Assembly: GCF_017355405.1 (NCBI RefSeq)
Contig: NZ_CP061179.1
Location: 310,001-374,000 of the forward strand
Direction: 5' to 3'
Length of the DNA stretch: 64,000 nucleotides
Source of the DNA: Roseomonas haemaphysalidis
Lineage (GTDB): Bacteria; Pseudomonadota; Alphaproteobacteria; Acetobacterales; Acetobacteraceae
The notes under the pieces were generated by a model. The model saw only the letters and a list, made by a program, of their open reading frames with translations. It was not told the DNA's origin and searched no databases. The translations under genes were made by a program, and so were the position numbers. Below are positions 36,190 to 44,508 of the stretch, in pieces. How positions within the stretch are numbered: the first letter of the stretch is position 1; each line of letters starts with the position of its first letter.

Positions 36190-36975
36190 TCACGGCACGG
36201 TGTAGTCGGAGCAGTCCGGCAGCGGCCGGTCCGGCCGGTATTCGCCGGCCGCAGCGCTGAACACCATGCGGCGGGTGAAGCTGCAGGTCGTGTCGCGCCG
36301 GCGCACCAAGTCGGCCTGCCGCAGCGGCGGCATCTCGTTGGAGTCCTGCATGCGCGAGGCACCGCGCGGGTAAGCCCACGCCTTTGTGGCGTACACCAGC
36401 CCCGGCCGCGCCGCCGTGCCGCCGGGGGCCAGCGTCAGTGTGGCCGAGAACCCGTATTCGTCGTGGCAGGCGCCACGGCGCCGCCGCATGTCGCGTTCGC
36501 TGAAGCAGGCACGGATCATCAGCGACCCGGCGATCGGCACGGTCAACACCGGCTTCGCATCTGCTTCCCCCCGCGGCGACAGGTGGAACAACTGCAGCTC
36601 CGTGGCGCTGCCACCGCCGCCGGAATAGCCGGTGCTGCTTCGCACCTCGACCCCCGCCAGGAAGCCGCCGTCGCGCAGCGTCACCAGCGCCGGCCAGATG
36701 GCGAAGGTGTCGTCCGGCGCCCGGGCCGCCCGGGCCTGGCTGCCAGGGCGAAGCACGGGCGGCGGACTGTCGCCCGCCGGCTCGCCTAGCTGCACGCACC
36801 AAGTGGCGTCCGCGGTGCATTGCGTGCCGGGATCGGCGCCGCGCGGGGCCAGCGTCAGCAGCCGTTCGGCGGCGGGAGCCTCGGCGGCCATCGCGCCCGG
36901 CGCGGCCAGCAGGGCGATCAGCAGGATTCGGAGCAAGGCGGGGGTGTTCCGGGTCTGGTGTCGGATAACCGGCAT
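36190..36975 (-). CDS. Exported protein of unknown function
   Basis: A 261-residue precursor with signal peptide LLRILLIALLAAPGAMAAEA. The mature part is rich in beta strands and has six or so cysteines (TQCTADATWCVQL, IRACFSERD, GACHDEYGF, TTCSFTRRM, LPDCSDYTVP), suggesting disulfide bonds in the periplasm. I do not recognise a family. ATG 36975 is chosen because it places the signal peptide at the start; the longer open frame adds an Arg-rich stretch with no sense as a leader. It is divergent from the DUF1810 gene. Confidence 0.7.
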   Translation of the reverse strand: MPVIRHQTRNTPALLRILLIALLAAPGAMAAEAPAAERLLTLAPRGADPGTQCTADATWCVQLGEPAGDSPPPVLRPGSQARAARAPDDTFAIWPALVTLRDGGFLAGVEVRSSTGYSGGGGSATELQLFHLSPRGEADAKPVLTVPIAGSLMIRACFSERDMRRRRGACHDEYGFSATLTLAPGGTAARPGLVYATKAWAYPRGASRMQDSNEMPPLRQADLVRRRDTTCSFTRRMVFSAAAGEYRPDRPLPDCSDYTVP

Positions 36976-37073
36976 CAAGCGCCCGACAGGCGCCCTGGGG
37001 CAAGCGGCCGCGCGGCAACGACCGGCGCGGCGCCCCGTTTCATCCCGGGCGGAGCCGTTGGAGGACGACACAG

Positions 37074-37481
37074 ATGTTCGATGCGCAGCGGTTCGTGGCG
37101 GCCCAGGCGCCGGTGATCGAAGATGTGCGGCGCGAGTTGCGGGCGGGGCAGAAACGCTCGCACTGGATGTGGTTCGTGTTTCCGCAGATCGCCGGCCTCG
37201 GGCACAGCGACATGGCGCGGCGCTACGCCCTGCATTCGCTGTCGGAGGCGCGGGCCTACTTGGCGCACCCGGTGCTGGGGCCGCGGCTGGTGGAATGCAC
37301 CGGGCTGGTCAACGCCGTGCGCGGGCGCACCATCCGGGATGTGCTGGGCAGCCCGGACGATATGAAGTTCCGCTCCTGCATGTCGCTGTTCGCCGCCTTG
37401 AAGTCCGGCGAGCCGGTGTTCGACGAGGCGCTGAGACAATGGTTTGCTGGGCAGGGCGACCCGGGGGGCTACCCGGAATAG
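37074..37481 (+). CDS. DUF1810 family protein
   Basis: A 135-residue protein of the DUF1810 family, widespread and not functionally defined. Hallmarks are RFVAAQAPVIEDVRRELRAG, KRSHWMWFVFPQIAGLGHS, ALHSLSEARAYLAHPVLGPR, GSPDDMKFRSCMSLF and the C-terminal FDEALRQWF. It has no signal peptide and is probably cytosolic and helical. Its neighbours, a secreted protein and RsgA, do not suggest a pathway. Confidence 0.9.
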   Translation: MFDAQRFVAAQAPVIEDVRRELRAGQKRSHWMWFVFPQIAGLGHSDMARRYALHSLSEARAYLAHPVLGPRLVECTGLVNAVRGRTIRDVLGSPDDMKFRSCMSLFAALKSGEPVFDEALRQWFAGQGDPGGYPE

Positions 37482-37489
37482 CCGACCCG

Positions 37490-38557
37490 TCAGGGCTGCT
37501 TGAGGTCGCGCTTGCCGCTGAGATAAGCGCGCTGCATGCGTGCCTGGCGGCGCCCGGCGGCGTCCTGCGCCACGCGGTCCTTGCTTTGCGTGGACACCGC
37601 GAGTTCCTCGCTCAGCTTGCGGAAATGCGCCCAGCGCGCGGGGTCCAGCCGCCCGTCCTCCAGCGCCGCCTGCACGGCGCAGCCCGGCTCGCCCTGGTGC
37701 CGGCAGTCGCGAAAGCGGCACTGCGCCGAAAGCTGCTCGATGTCGTCGAACACGGTGCCGAGGCCCTCGTCGGCTTCCACCAGACCCACCTCGCGAATGC
37801 CTGGCGTGTCCAGGATCATGCCGCCGCCCGGCAGCAGCACCAGTTCGCGGAAGCTGGTGGTGTGCTTGCCGCGCCCATCCGCTTCCCGGATGCCCTGGGT
37901 GGCCATGCGTTCCTCGCCGAGCAGCGTGTTCACCAGGGTCGACTTGCCGACGCCGGAGGAGCCGATCAGCACGGCGGTCTCGCCCGGCCGGATGAGCCGC
38001 CTCAGCTCACCCAGTCCCAGGCCCTCGCGTGACGACACCGGCAACACCGGGCAGCCGGCCGCCACGGCGGCCACGGCCGCCGCCTGCTCCGCCACCCGGT
38101 CGCCCAGGTCCGCCTTGGTCAGCACCACCACCGGCTGCGCGCCGCTTTGCCAGGCGGCGGCCAGAAAGCGTTCCAGCCGCCGCGGGTTGAGGTCGGCGTT
38201 CAGGGAGCTGACCACGAACACCACGTCCACGTTGGCGGCGATCACCTGCACCGTCTGCAGGCTGTCCGCCGCCCGGCGCACAAAGGCGGTGCGGCGCGGC
38301 AGCACCGCCTGGATCACGGCCTTGGCCTCGCCCGGATTGGCGGACAGCGCCACCCAGTCGCCGGCCGCCGGGTGGCCGGCCTCGCGCGCCTCGTGGCGCA
38401 GCCGGCCCGACAGGCGGGCGGTCAGCGTGCCGCCCTCGGTCACGACCAGGGGCAGCTCGCGGCGGTGCACAATGATCCGCCCGGGCACAAGTCCGGCCCC
38501 GGCATGCGGCGCGAAGGCCTGCCGCAGCGCGTCGGACCAGCCGTATTGTTCGATCAA
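37490..38557 (-). CDS. rsgA: Ribosome small-subunit-dependent GTPase A
   Basis: A 355-residue circularly permuted GTPase that helps 30S subunit maturation. An N-terminal OB-fold (residues about 25-95) precedes the G motifs in permuted order: VVVLTKADLG (G4), then GSSGVGKSTLVNTLLG (G1), then DTPGIREVGL (G3). The C-terminal zinc knuckle reads CRFRDCRHQGEPGCAV. The start is TTG 38557: it has GAAGGAAG eight bases upstream and gives the expected N-terminus (IEQYGWSDALRQAF), while the further upstream TTG adds an unlikely extension. RsgA in this form is also annotated YjeQ. Confidence 0.93.
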   Translation of the reverse strand: MIEQYGWSDALRQAFAPHAGAGLVPGRIIVHRRELPLVVTEGGTLTARLSGRLRHEAREAGHPAAGDWVALSANPGEAKAVIQAVLPRRTAFVRRAADSLQTVQVIAANVDVVFVVSSLNADLNPRRLERFLAAAWQSGAQPVVVLTKADLGDRVAEQAAAVAAVAAGCPVLPVSSREGLGLGELRRLIRPGETAVLIGSSGVGKSTLVNTLLGEERMATQGIREADGRGKHTTSFRELVLLPGGGMILDTPGIREVGLVEADEGLGTVFDDIEQLSAQCRFRDCRHQGEPGCAVQAALEDGRLDPARWAHFRKLSEELAVSTQSKDRVAQDAAGRRQARMQRAYLSGKRDLKQP

Positions 38558-38615
38558 GGGCGGTGCTTCCTTCGGGAAGCCGGGTTGTAGCACCGCCCGC
38601 CCGGCAATCCGACCC

Positions 38616-39380
38616 TCAGCCCCCGCGCGCCTTGGCGGCAAAGTCGTTGAGCTGGGCCATGGTGGCGTCGAACCGCCCTTCCGCCTCGGCGAAGCGCAGG
38701 CCGCGCACGCGTTCCACCAGGATCTCGGCCGGCGTGGGTTGCCGCGCGAACAGCGCCATCACCTCATCCGCGAAGGCATCCAGCGGCTGGTAGCCGGGGC
38801 GGCTTTCCTGGCCGGGGGTGAGACCGGTCTGCACCGCCGGCGGCGCCAGCTCGATCACCTCCACCCGTCCCCGCAGCGCGGCGCGCAGCGACACCGTGTA
38901 GGAATGCATGGCCGCTTTGGTGGCGTTGTAGGTGGGCGTCGCCACCAGTGGCACGAAGGCAAGGCCGGAAGTGACGTTGACGATCGCCGCACCCGGCTGC
39001 GAGGACAGATGCCCGACCAGCCCGTCGATCAGCCGGATGGGGCCGAGCAGGTTGGTGGCGATGGTCTGCTCCGCATCCGACAGGTCCCGCGCCTGGTCCA
39101 GCGTCTCGAAGCGCATGATGCCGGCGTTGTTGACCAGCACGTTGACCGCCGGGTGCTCGGCCAACAGGCGCCGGGCGAAGTCGGCCACCCCCCCGGCGCT
39201 GTCCACGTCCAGTTCGATCGCGTGCATGTTGGCGCGTCCGGCGACGGTGTCCTCCAGCGCCGCCAGCCGCCGTCCGGCGACGATCACGGTGTTGCCCGCA
39301 TCGTGGAAGCGCTGCGCCAGGGCCGCGCCGATACCGGAGCCGCCGCCGGTGATCAGGATGGTGTTGCCGGTCGGGTTCAT
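38616..39380 (-). CDS. Short-chain dehydrogenase/reductase, DltE-like
   Basis: A 254-residue NAD(P)-dependent SDR. Cofactor motif GGGSGIGAALA near residue 12, NNAGIM in the middle, the serine in NVTSGLAFVP and the catalytic YNATK (YxxxK). The segments ALEDTVAGRANMHAIELDV, LAPPAVQTGLTPGQ and the C-terminal FAEAEGRFDATMAQLN resemble the DltE-like SDR group, which is usually of unknown substrate. ATG 39380 is used; the open frame upstream is GC-driven. It stands alone. Confidence 0.9.
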   Translation of the reverse strand: MNPTGNTILITGGGSGIGAALAQRFHDAGNTVIVAGRRLAALEDTVAGRANMHAIELDVDSAGGVADFARRLLAEHPAVNVLVNNAGIMRFETLDQARDLSDAEQTIATNLLGPIRLIDGLVGHLSSQPGAAIVNVTSGLAFVPLVATPTYNATKAAMHSYTVSLRAALRGRVEVIELAPPAVQTGLTPGQESRPGYQPLDAFADEVMALFARQPTPAEILVERVRGLRFAEAEGRFDATMAQLNDFAAKARGG

Positions 39381-39632
39381 GGTGCTGGCTCCAAACAAGG
39401 GGTGCGGGTGGCCAGGGCCACCCGTGCAGCAACGCCGCCGTCGGACCAGCAGCGGATCAAGGCTGCGCGAGAACCCGGCACGGCGGCATGGCGGCCCGGC
39501 GTTTTCGCGCGGTGCGATCATCACGTTTCAGCAAAATCGCGCTGGGGTGGCTTGCCCCACGTCGTCAATGCGGCAGCATCCACGGCCTCACTGCCGGCGG
39601 CGCCACGGCCCGCCTCTTCGAAAGGTTGGTTC

Positions 39633-39836
39633 ATGATCGCCCGGCGTTCCGTCCTCGCAGTGGCGACGACCCTCGCACTGGCGGCGGCGGGCTTCGCGGA
39701 GCCGGCGTCCAACGACCCCAACGGCTTGGCGTTCCGCGACGGCGTGCTGGACATCAACTGGCGCCCCTTCGCCAAGGTGGACGACGCGCAGCCACGCACC
39801 GGGGCACTGACCCAGCTGCTGGAAAAGAATCTTTGA
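39633..39836 (+). CDS. Small exported protein of unknown function
   Basis: A 67-residue precursor: RRSVLAVATTLALAAAGFAEP is a signal peptide, leaving about 45 residues (PNGLAFRDGVLDINWRPFAK) with no recognised motif. AAAGG lies about seven bases before the ATG. Its stop overlaps the TTG start of the next exported protein, so the pair, and probably the third small gene after it, form one unit. Confidence 0.6.
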   Translation: MIARRSVLAVATTLALAAAGFAEPASNDPNGLAFRDGVLDINWRPFAKVDDAQPRTGALTQLLEKNL

Positions 39837-40282
39837 GGCCGGCCCCGCCACGCGGCGGCCGCAGGGTCCTGGCCGCCGCCGCGCTGGCGCTGGCCACATC
39901 CCCGACCGCCGGTCGGGCTGCCCCTGAAAACGCCGGGTTGCAGGCATTCTGGCAAGACTTCCGCCGGGCCGTGCTGGCCGGTGACATGGCGGCGGTCACG
40001 CGGATGAGCCGGCTGCCGGTGGCCAGCCATGGCGAGCTGGACGACGAACCCGTGCTGCCGCTTTCCGCCAGCAGCCTGCCGACCGCCTTTCGCCGCCTGC
40101 TGCGGCGGGTGGATGACCCGGCCACCGGGCGCAGCGTGCTGGACCGCATCCGCGACACGCCGCAACCGCGCATCGACCCGCGCAACGCCGTGCCGGGCCA
40201 GGTGCGCGTGGACGACCTGGTGTTCGAGCGTGGGCGCGACGGCTGGCGGCTGACCATCTTGTACCGAGGACCGGACGAATGA
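39833..40282 (+). CDS. Small exported protein of unknown function
   Basis: A 149-residue precursor beginning at TTG 39833 (TTGA overlap with the previous stop). An Arg-rich start followed by VLAAAALALATSPTAGRAA makes a signal peptide. The mature part (LQAFWQDFRRAVLAGDMAAV, VDDLVFERGRDGWRLTILYR) has the look of the small NTF2-like or SnoaL-like fold, with an N-terminal helix and a C-terminal strand pair, but I cannot assign a family. It ends four bases into the next gene. Confidence 0.6.
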   Translation: MRPAPPRGGRRVLAAAALALATSPTAGRAAPENAGLQAFWQDFRRAVLAGDMAAVTRMSRLPVASHGELDDEPVLPLSASSLPTAFRRLLRRVDDPATGRSVLDRIRDTPQPRIDPRNAVPGQVRVDDLVFERGRDGWRLTILYRGPDE

Positions 40283-40560
40283 CCACGCGCGGCCTGATGC
40301 TGGTCCTGCTGCTGGTGGCTCCACCGGCCCTGGCGGCGGAACTGCCGCACGAGGTGGCGGAGTTCGTTGCCCGCCGCGACCGCTGCGACCACTTCCGCGG
40401 CGAGGACGCCGAGAATCCCGCCCGCATCCGCGAGATCCAGCGCGGGCTGCGGGCGAACTGCGAAGGCACCGACGCGGCACTGGCCCGGCTGAAGCAGCGC
40501 TTCGCCGGCCATGCGGCCGCCCGCGCCGTGCTCGACCGCTACGACGACGCGGTGGAGTGA
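40279..40560 (+). CDS. Small exported protein of unknown function
   Basis: A 93-residue precursor: signal peptide LMLVLLLVAPPALAAE, then a helical mature part with two cysteines (RRDRCDHFRGEDAENPARI, LRANCEGTDAALARLKQRF). The motif of a Cys-containing DHFxGE stretch recurs in small periplasmic proteins of proteobacteria that have no assigned role. ATG overlaps the previous stop. Its 3' end overlaps the convergent DUF2157 gene by 22 bases. Confidence 0.65.
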   Translation: MTTRGLMLVLLLVAPPALAAELPHEVAEFVARRDRCDHFRGEDAENPARIREIQRGLRANCEGTDAALARLKQRFAGHAAARAVLDRYDDAVE

Positions 40561-41552
40561 GGCGCCGCCGCGTCTTCCACCATCCAGCGTTCGTTGAGGC
40601 GCCACAACCCGACGGCGAAGATCAGCATCAGCACGCCGCCGCCCAGCAGGCTGAGCGGCGTGGCACCCAGCCGTTCGAACCACTGGGTGTAGAAATGAAT
40701 GCCGCCGAACACGCAGGCGAGGTTGAGCAGCCAGCGCCGGTTGCTGCGCCCGGCCCAGATCGCCGCGCCGAGCAGCGCCAGCGCCCAGGCGATGCTGAAG
40801 GCATCCGCCGGCACTGGCCGCCACAGCAGCCGGAGCAGCCACGCCGCGTTGTCGCCCCAGAGCGAACCGACCCAGAAGCCCAGGTTGACCAGCAGCAGCG
40901 CCGTGCGCGCCGCGATGTCGGCCAGCCGCGCCCCCGCCGCGCGCAGCCGCTCGGCCAGCCCGTGCGCCGCCGCCGCGAAGCCCGAGAACGCCAGCACGGT
41001 GAGCAGCGGTTCTTCCGTCCCCAGGGCATAGAAGGCGTGGCCATAGGCTGTGCCGCTGCCCAGCATGCCGCCCAGCAGCAGCACCGCCAGCGCCACCAGC
41101 AGGCCGCTGCCGGCCAGCACGGCGCAGCCCGCGAACAGCGCCGCCACCAGCAGAAACGCAATGCGCGAATCCAGCAGCGGCACCTCCTCCGCCGTGCCGT
41201 CCAGCGACAGTTGCCCGCCGCTTAGCACCAGGATGCTGGCGCCCAGCAACAGGGCCGCGACCAGCACCAGGATGGTCGCCAGGACGGCCCAGCGGCGGCG
41301 GCCGGACAGCACCAGCCACGCGCCGCAGGCCAGCATCGCCAGCCCCAGCGGCACCGCGGTCAGGATGCTGGGCAGCAGGGCCAGCACGCCGCCGCTCACC
41401 GCCAGCACGCCAAAGCCGATCAGGGCGTTGACCAGCAGCGAGCCGGTGTCGCGCCGGCCGAGGCGGGCCAGCCGGTCGTGCTCCTGCCGCGTGATCTGGC
41501 CGTCCTCCAGCAGCCGCGACAGGTCGAGCGTGACCTTTACCATCCCATCCAT
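40539..41552 (-). CDS. DUF2157 integral membrane protein
   Basis: A 337-residue membrane protein with a soluble N-terminal helix-turn segment (LLEDGQITRQEHDRLARLGR) typical of DUF2157, then about nine or ten transmembrane helices (LLVNALIGFGVLAVSGGVLA, AVPLGLAMLACGAWLVL and so on) and a short polar tail. Function unknown. An ATG nine bases further in (41543) is an alternative start with slightly better Shine-Dalgarno spacing. It is divergent from the amidoligase operon and overlaps the small secreted gene at its 3' end. Confidence 0.85.
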   Translation of the reverse strand: MDGMVKVTLDLSRLLEDGQITRQEHDRLARLGRRDTGSLLVNALIGFGVLAVSGGVLALLPSILTAVPLGLAMLACGAWLVLSGRRRWAVLATILVLVAALLLGASILVLSGGQLSLDGTAEEVPLLDSRIAFLLVAALFAGCAVLAGSGLLVALAVLLLGGMLGSGTAYGHAFYALGTEEPLLTVLAFSGFAAAAHGLAERLRAAGARLADIAARTALLLVNLGFWVGSLWGDNAAWLLRLLWRPVPADAFSIAWALALLGAAIWAGRSNRRWLLNLACVFGGIHFYTQWFERLGATPLSLLGGGVLMLIFAVGLWRLNERWMVEDAAAPHSTASS

Positions 41553-41708
41553 ACCCTTCCGATATGCCGCCAGGGCCGGCGGCGCGGCTTTGCGGCAGAC
41601 TGATAGGGAAGTGACACTTCCGGCAAGTTGACATCACCCGCGCCAGATTGCCTTCTGCCCTGCAACGAACCACGCCGTCGGGACCGCCCGCCGTGCCCTG
41701 GGCAGGAC

Positions 41709-42890
41709 ATGCTGAGCACCGAACCCGCGCCAATGGCGGCCATCCGCCGCGCTCGCCTGCCCCGCGACGACCGCTTTGTCGCCGAGGCGGAGGCCCTGGG
41801 CTTCGGCTTTCATTCCCCGGACGGGCGCGAGTACTGGTGCCGCGATGCCTGCTACGTGCTGGACGCCCGCGTGGCGGAGCGCATGGCGGCGGCGGCCCGG
41901 GAGCTGGAAGCCATGATCGACGCCGCCGCCGATGCGGTGGTGCGGGCCGGCGACTACCGTGGCTTTGGCTTCTCCGATCGTCTAGCGCGGCTGGTGGAGG
42001 CCTCGCACCGCGCGGCGGAGCCGTCGCTCTACGGGCGCTTTGACTTCCGGCTGGCGCCGGATGGCGACATCAAGCTGTTCGAGTTCAATGCCGAAACCCC
42101 CGCCGCGCTGTTCGAGGCTGCGGTGGTGCAGCTCGCCTGGTTCGAACGCCAGGCACCGAACCTGCCCCCCGGCGCCGACCAGTGGAGTGCCATCGACGAC
42201 GCGCTGGTGGCCCGCTGGCCTGCCCTGCGGCTGCCGCCGCGCATCCACTTCGCCGCCGAGCGGAACCGGGACGACGAGATCGCCCAGGTGGCCTACCTGA
42301 TGGCCACCGCCCGCGCCGCCGGGCATGGCGCGGAATTCGTCGCGGTGGACGACATCTCCTGGCATGCGGGCCTCGGACGCTTTGTGTTGCCGGACGGCGG
42401 GCCGCTGGAAGCATGCTTCAAGCTCTATCCCTGGGACTGGATGGATGCCGAGGAAGGCGGGCCGCTGCTGCCCGCGCGCGGCACCCGGTGGATCGAGCCG
42501 GCGCGGCGCATGCTGCAGGCCAACAAGGCCATCCTGGCGGAGCTGTGGCGGATGTTCCCCGGCCACCCCCTGCTGCTGCCGGCCGCGCTGGAGCGCGGCG
42601 GGGTGGCGGGCGATGCCATCGGCAAGCCGGCGCTGGGGCTGGAAGGCCATGGCATGCTGGTGGACGCCGATGCCGGCGCCTCGACCGAGCGGGCGGAGGG
42701 GCTGCCACCCTCGCCCACCGTGTGGCAGCAATGGGCGCCGTTGCCGGCGCATGACGCGGGCGGCATGGCCGCCTATCCGGTGATGGGGGTGTGGTCCGTG
42801 GGCGGCCAGCCCTGCGGCCTGGGCATCCGCGAAGGAGACGGGCTGGTGACCACGCTGGAAGACCGCTTCGTGCCGCATATCCTGCTGTGA
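41709..42890 (+). CDS. Glutathionylspermidine-synthase-like ATP-grasp ligase (YgiC/YjfC type)
   Basis: A 393-residue stand-alone synthetase domain of the glutathionylspermidine synthase family, without the amidase half. Family segments are GFGFHSPDGREYW, LYGRFDFRLAPDG, then LFEFNAETPAALFEAAV, YPWDWMDAEE, KAILAELWRMFPGHPLLLPA and the final EDRFVPHIL. The metal ligands known from the E. coli enzyme (Asp of RxD, Glu and Asn of ExN) are all present here. Related YgiC and YjfC are peptide-bond-forming ligases of uncertain substrate. ATG 41709 is used; ATG 41733 is possible. First gene of a plus-strand operon with a second copy, DUF350 and DUF1190. Confidence 0.88.
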   Translation: MLSTEPAPMAAIRRARLPRDDRFVAEAEALGFGFHSPDGREYWCRDACYVLDARVAERMAAAARELEAMIDAAADAVVRAGDYRGFGFSDRLARLVEASHRAAEPSLYGRFDFRLAPDGDIKLFEFNAETPAALFEAAVVQLAWFERQAPNLPPGADQWSAIDDALVARWPALRLPPRIHFAAERNRDDEIAQVAYLMATARAAGHGAEFVAVDDISWHAGLGRFVLPDGGPLEACFKLYPWDWMDAEEGGPLLPARGTRWIEPARRMLQANKAILAELWRMFPGHPLLLPAALERGGVAGDAIGKPALGLEGHGMLVDADAGASTERAEGLPPSPTVWQQWAPLPAHDAGGMAAYPVMGVWSVGGQPCGLGIREGDGLVTTLEDRFVPHILL

Positions 42891-42898
42891 GGACCACC

Positions 42899-44059
42899 AT
42901 GCTTTCGCTTCGCCGGCTGCGCGCCCCCACCCCCGGCCCGTTTCGCGACCGGCTGCGCGCGCTGGGCCTGCTGGAGCCCGGCGCCGCCGGCGGCGCACCT
43001 TATTGGAACACGGAGGCTGCCTACGCCTTGACCGCCGACGAAGCCGCCCGCTGGCTGCAGGCCGCCGACACCGTGCATGCCCTGTGCCTGCGGGCGATCG
43101 ACGCGGTGATCGCGGCCGGCGACTACGCCCCCTTCGGCATCCAGAGCGCCAACATGGTTTCGGCCATCGAGCAAAGCTGGCGGGCGCGCGAAACCGCCTT
43201 TGTGGGCCGCATGGACTTCACCCTGGACGGAAACGGCGTACCCCGGCTGCTGGACTACGAGGCCGATGGCCCGGTGTGCATGCCGGAGGCGTCCTATCTG
43301 CAGTGGGAATGGTTTGAAAGCTGGAAGGCCGCGCATGGCGCCGGCGGCGAGGACCAGGAAAACCTGATCTACGAGAAGCTGCTCGACATGTGGCGCAAGC
43401 TGCGCCTGGGCGGTCGCCTGGCCATTGCCAGCGGCGGCGATGCCGACGGCGATGGCGCACCGCTGGACACCGCCGAGCGCTTCACCGCCGACTGGCTGGC
43501 CGACACGGCGGGCGAGGTGGGGCTGGACCTGCACCGCTGCGGCATTGCCCAGGTGGGATGGGACACAGAGGCGCTGCGCTTCACCGACGTCGGGGACGCG
43601 GTGCTGGAACTGCTGGTCAAGCTTTATCCCTGGCGTTGGATGGAGCGGGAACAGAACGTCGATGCCCTGCCCGCCAGCCGCACACGCATCCTGCCGCAGC
43701 CCTGGACACGCCTGCTGGCGGACAAGGCGCTGCTGGCGGTGTTGTGGACGATGTTTCCCGATTGCCCCTTTCTGCTGCCCGCGGCGCTGGAGCCCGGCGT
43801 GCTGGACGGGCCGGTGGTGAGCAAACCCCGCAGGGGCTGGGATGGCGAAGGCGTGTCGTTGCCTGGCCAGCCCGCCGCCACGGAGCATGGCCCCTTGCTG
43901 TGGCAGGCCCATTGCCCCCTGCCGCTGCTGGACGGCGTGCATGCCGCGCCCAGCGTGTGGATGATCGATGGCGCCGCCGCCGGGCTGTCGTTCCGCGAAT
44001 CCCCCATGCCCGTCACGCGCATCGATGCGCGCTTCGTGCCCCACATCCTCGCCCCCTGA
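42899..44059 (+). CDS. Second glutathionylspermidine-synthase-like ATP-grasp protein, divergent
   Basis: A 386-residue paralogue of the gene just upstream, eight bases away. Shared marks are GLLEPGAAGGAPYWNTEAAY, VGRMDFTLDGNG, YPWRWMEREQNVDALPA, KALLAVLWTMFPDCPFLLPA and a C-terminal ARFVPHIL. Where the first copy has EFNAETP, this one has DYEADGP, so the predicted magnesium ligands Glu and Asn are replaced by Asp and Glu. It may use another metal geometry or substrate, or act as a partner. ATG 42899 follows TGAGGA closely. Confidence 0.85.
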   Translation: MLSLRRLRAPTPGPFRDRLRALGLLEPGAAGGAPYWNTEAAYALTADEAARWLQAADTVHALCLRAIDAVIAAGDYAPFGIQSANMVSAIEQSWRARETAFVGRMDFTLDGNGVPRLLDYEADGPVCMPEASYLQWEWFESWKAAHGAGGEDQENLIYEKLLDMWRKLRLGGRLAIASGGDADGDGAPLDTAERFTADWLADTAGEVGLDLHRCGIAQVGWDTEALRFTDVGDAVLELLVKLYPWRWMEREQNVDALPASRTRILPQPWTRLLADKALLAVLWTMFPDCPFLLPAALEPGVLDGPVVSKPRRGWDGEGVSLPGQPAATEHGPLLWQAHCPLPLLDGVHAAPSVWMIDGAAAGLSFRESPMPVTRIDARFVPHILAP

Positions 44060-44079
44060 GCCGGAGCCGCAGACCGCGC

Positions 44080-44505
44080 ATGCACGCCGTCGATATCCTC
44101 GACATCTTTCCCGCCACGCTGCTGGGCTTTCTGGTGGCTTTCACGCTGGGCGCGGCGTTCTGGGCGCTCGGCCTGATGCTGGTGTCCGCGGTGACGCCGC
44201 AAAAGGAACTGGCGCTGCTGCGCGCCGGCAACCTGCCCACCGCCATCGCCTTTGGCGGCAAGGCGGTGGGCATGGTGTTGCCCATCGCCGCCGTGGCGGG
44301 CAGCGCCGCCGGACCGCTGGACCAGGCCATCTGGTGCGCCGTGGCGGTGCTGGTGCAGTTGCTGGCGCACCTGTTGTTGTCCGCCCTGCTGCAGGGACGC
44401 CTGCGGGCGGAGATCGAGGCGGACGAGGTGGGCGGCGGCGCGGTGTTCATCGCCTTCATGCAGGTGGGCGCCGGCATTCTCAACAATGCCTGCATGGCGG
44501 GCTGA
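44080..44505 (+). CDS. DUF350 membrane protein (YjfL-like)
   Basis: A 141-residue inner-membrane protein with four hydrophobic helices (LLGFLVAFTLGAAFWALGLM, LPTAIAFGGKAVGMVLPIA, AIWCAVAVLVQLLAHLLLSA, GAVFIAFMQVGAGILNNACM), the DUF350 pattern. In E. coli the homologue YjfL is encoded with a DUF1190 protein and YjfC ligase, exactly as here. Function unknown. It lies 20 bases after the second ligase and three bases before the DUF1190 gene. Confidence 0.9.
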   Translation: MHAVDILDIFPATLLGFLVAFTLGAAFWALGLMLVSAVTPQKELALLRAGNLPTAIAFGGKAVGMVLPIAAVAGSAAGPLDQAIWCAVAVLVQLLAHLLLSALLQGRLRAEIEADEVGGGAVFIAFMQVGAGILNNACMAG

Positions 44506-44508
44506 GCG

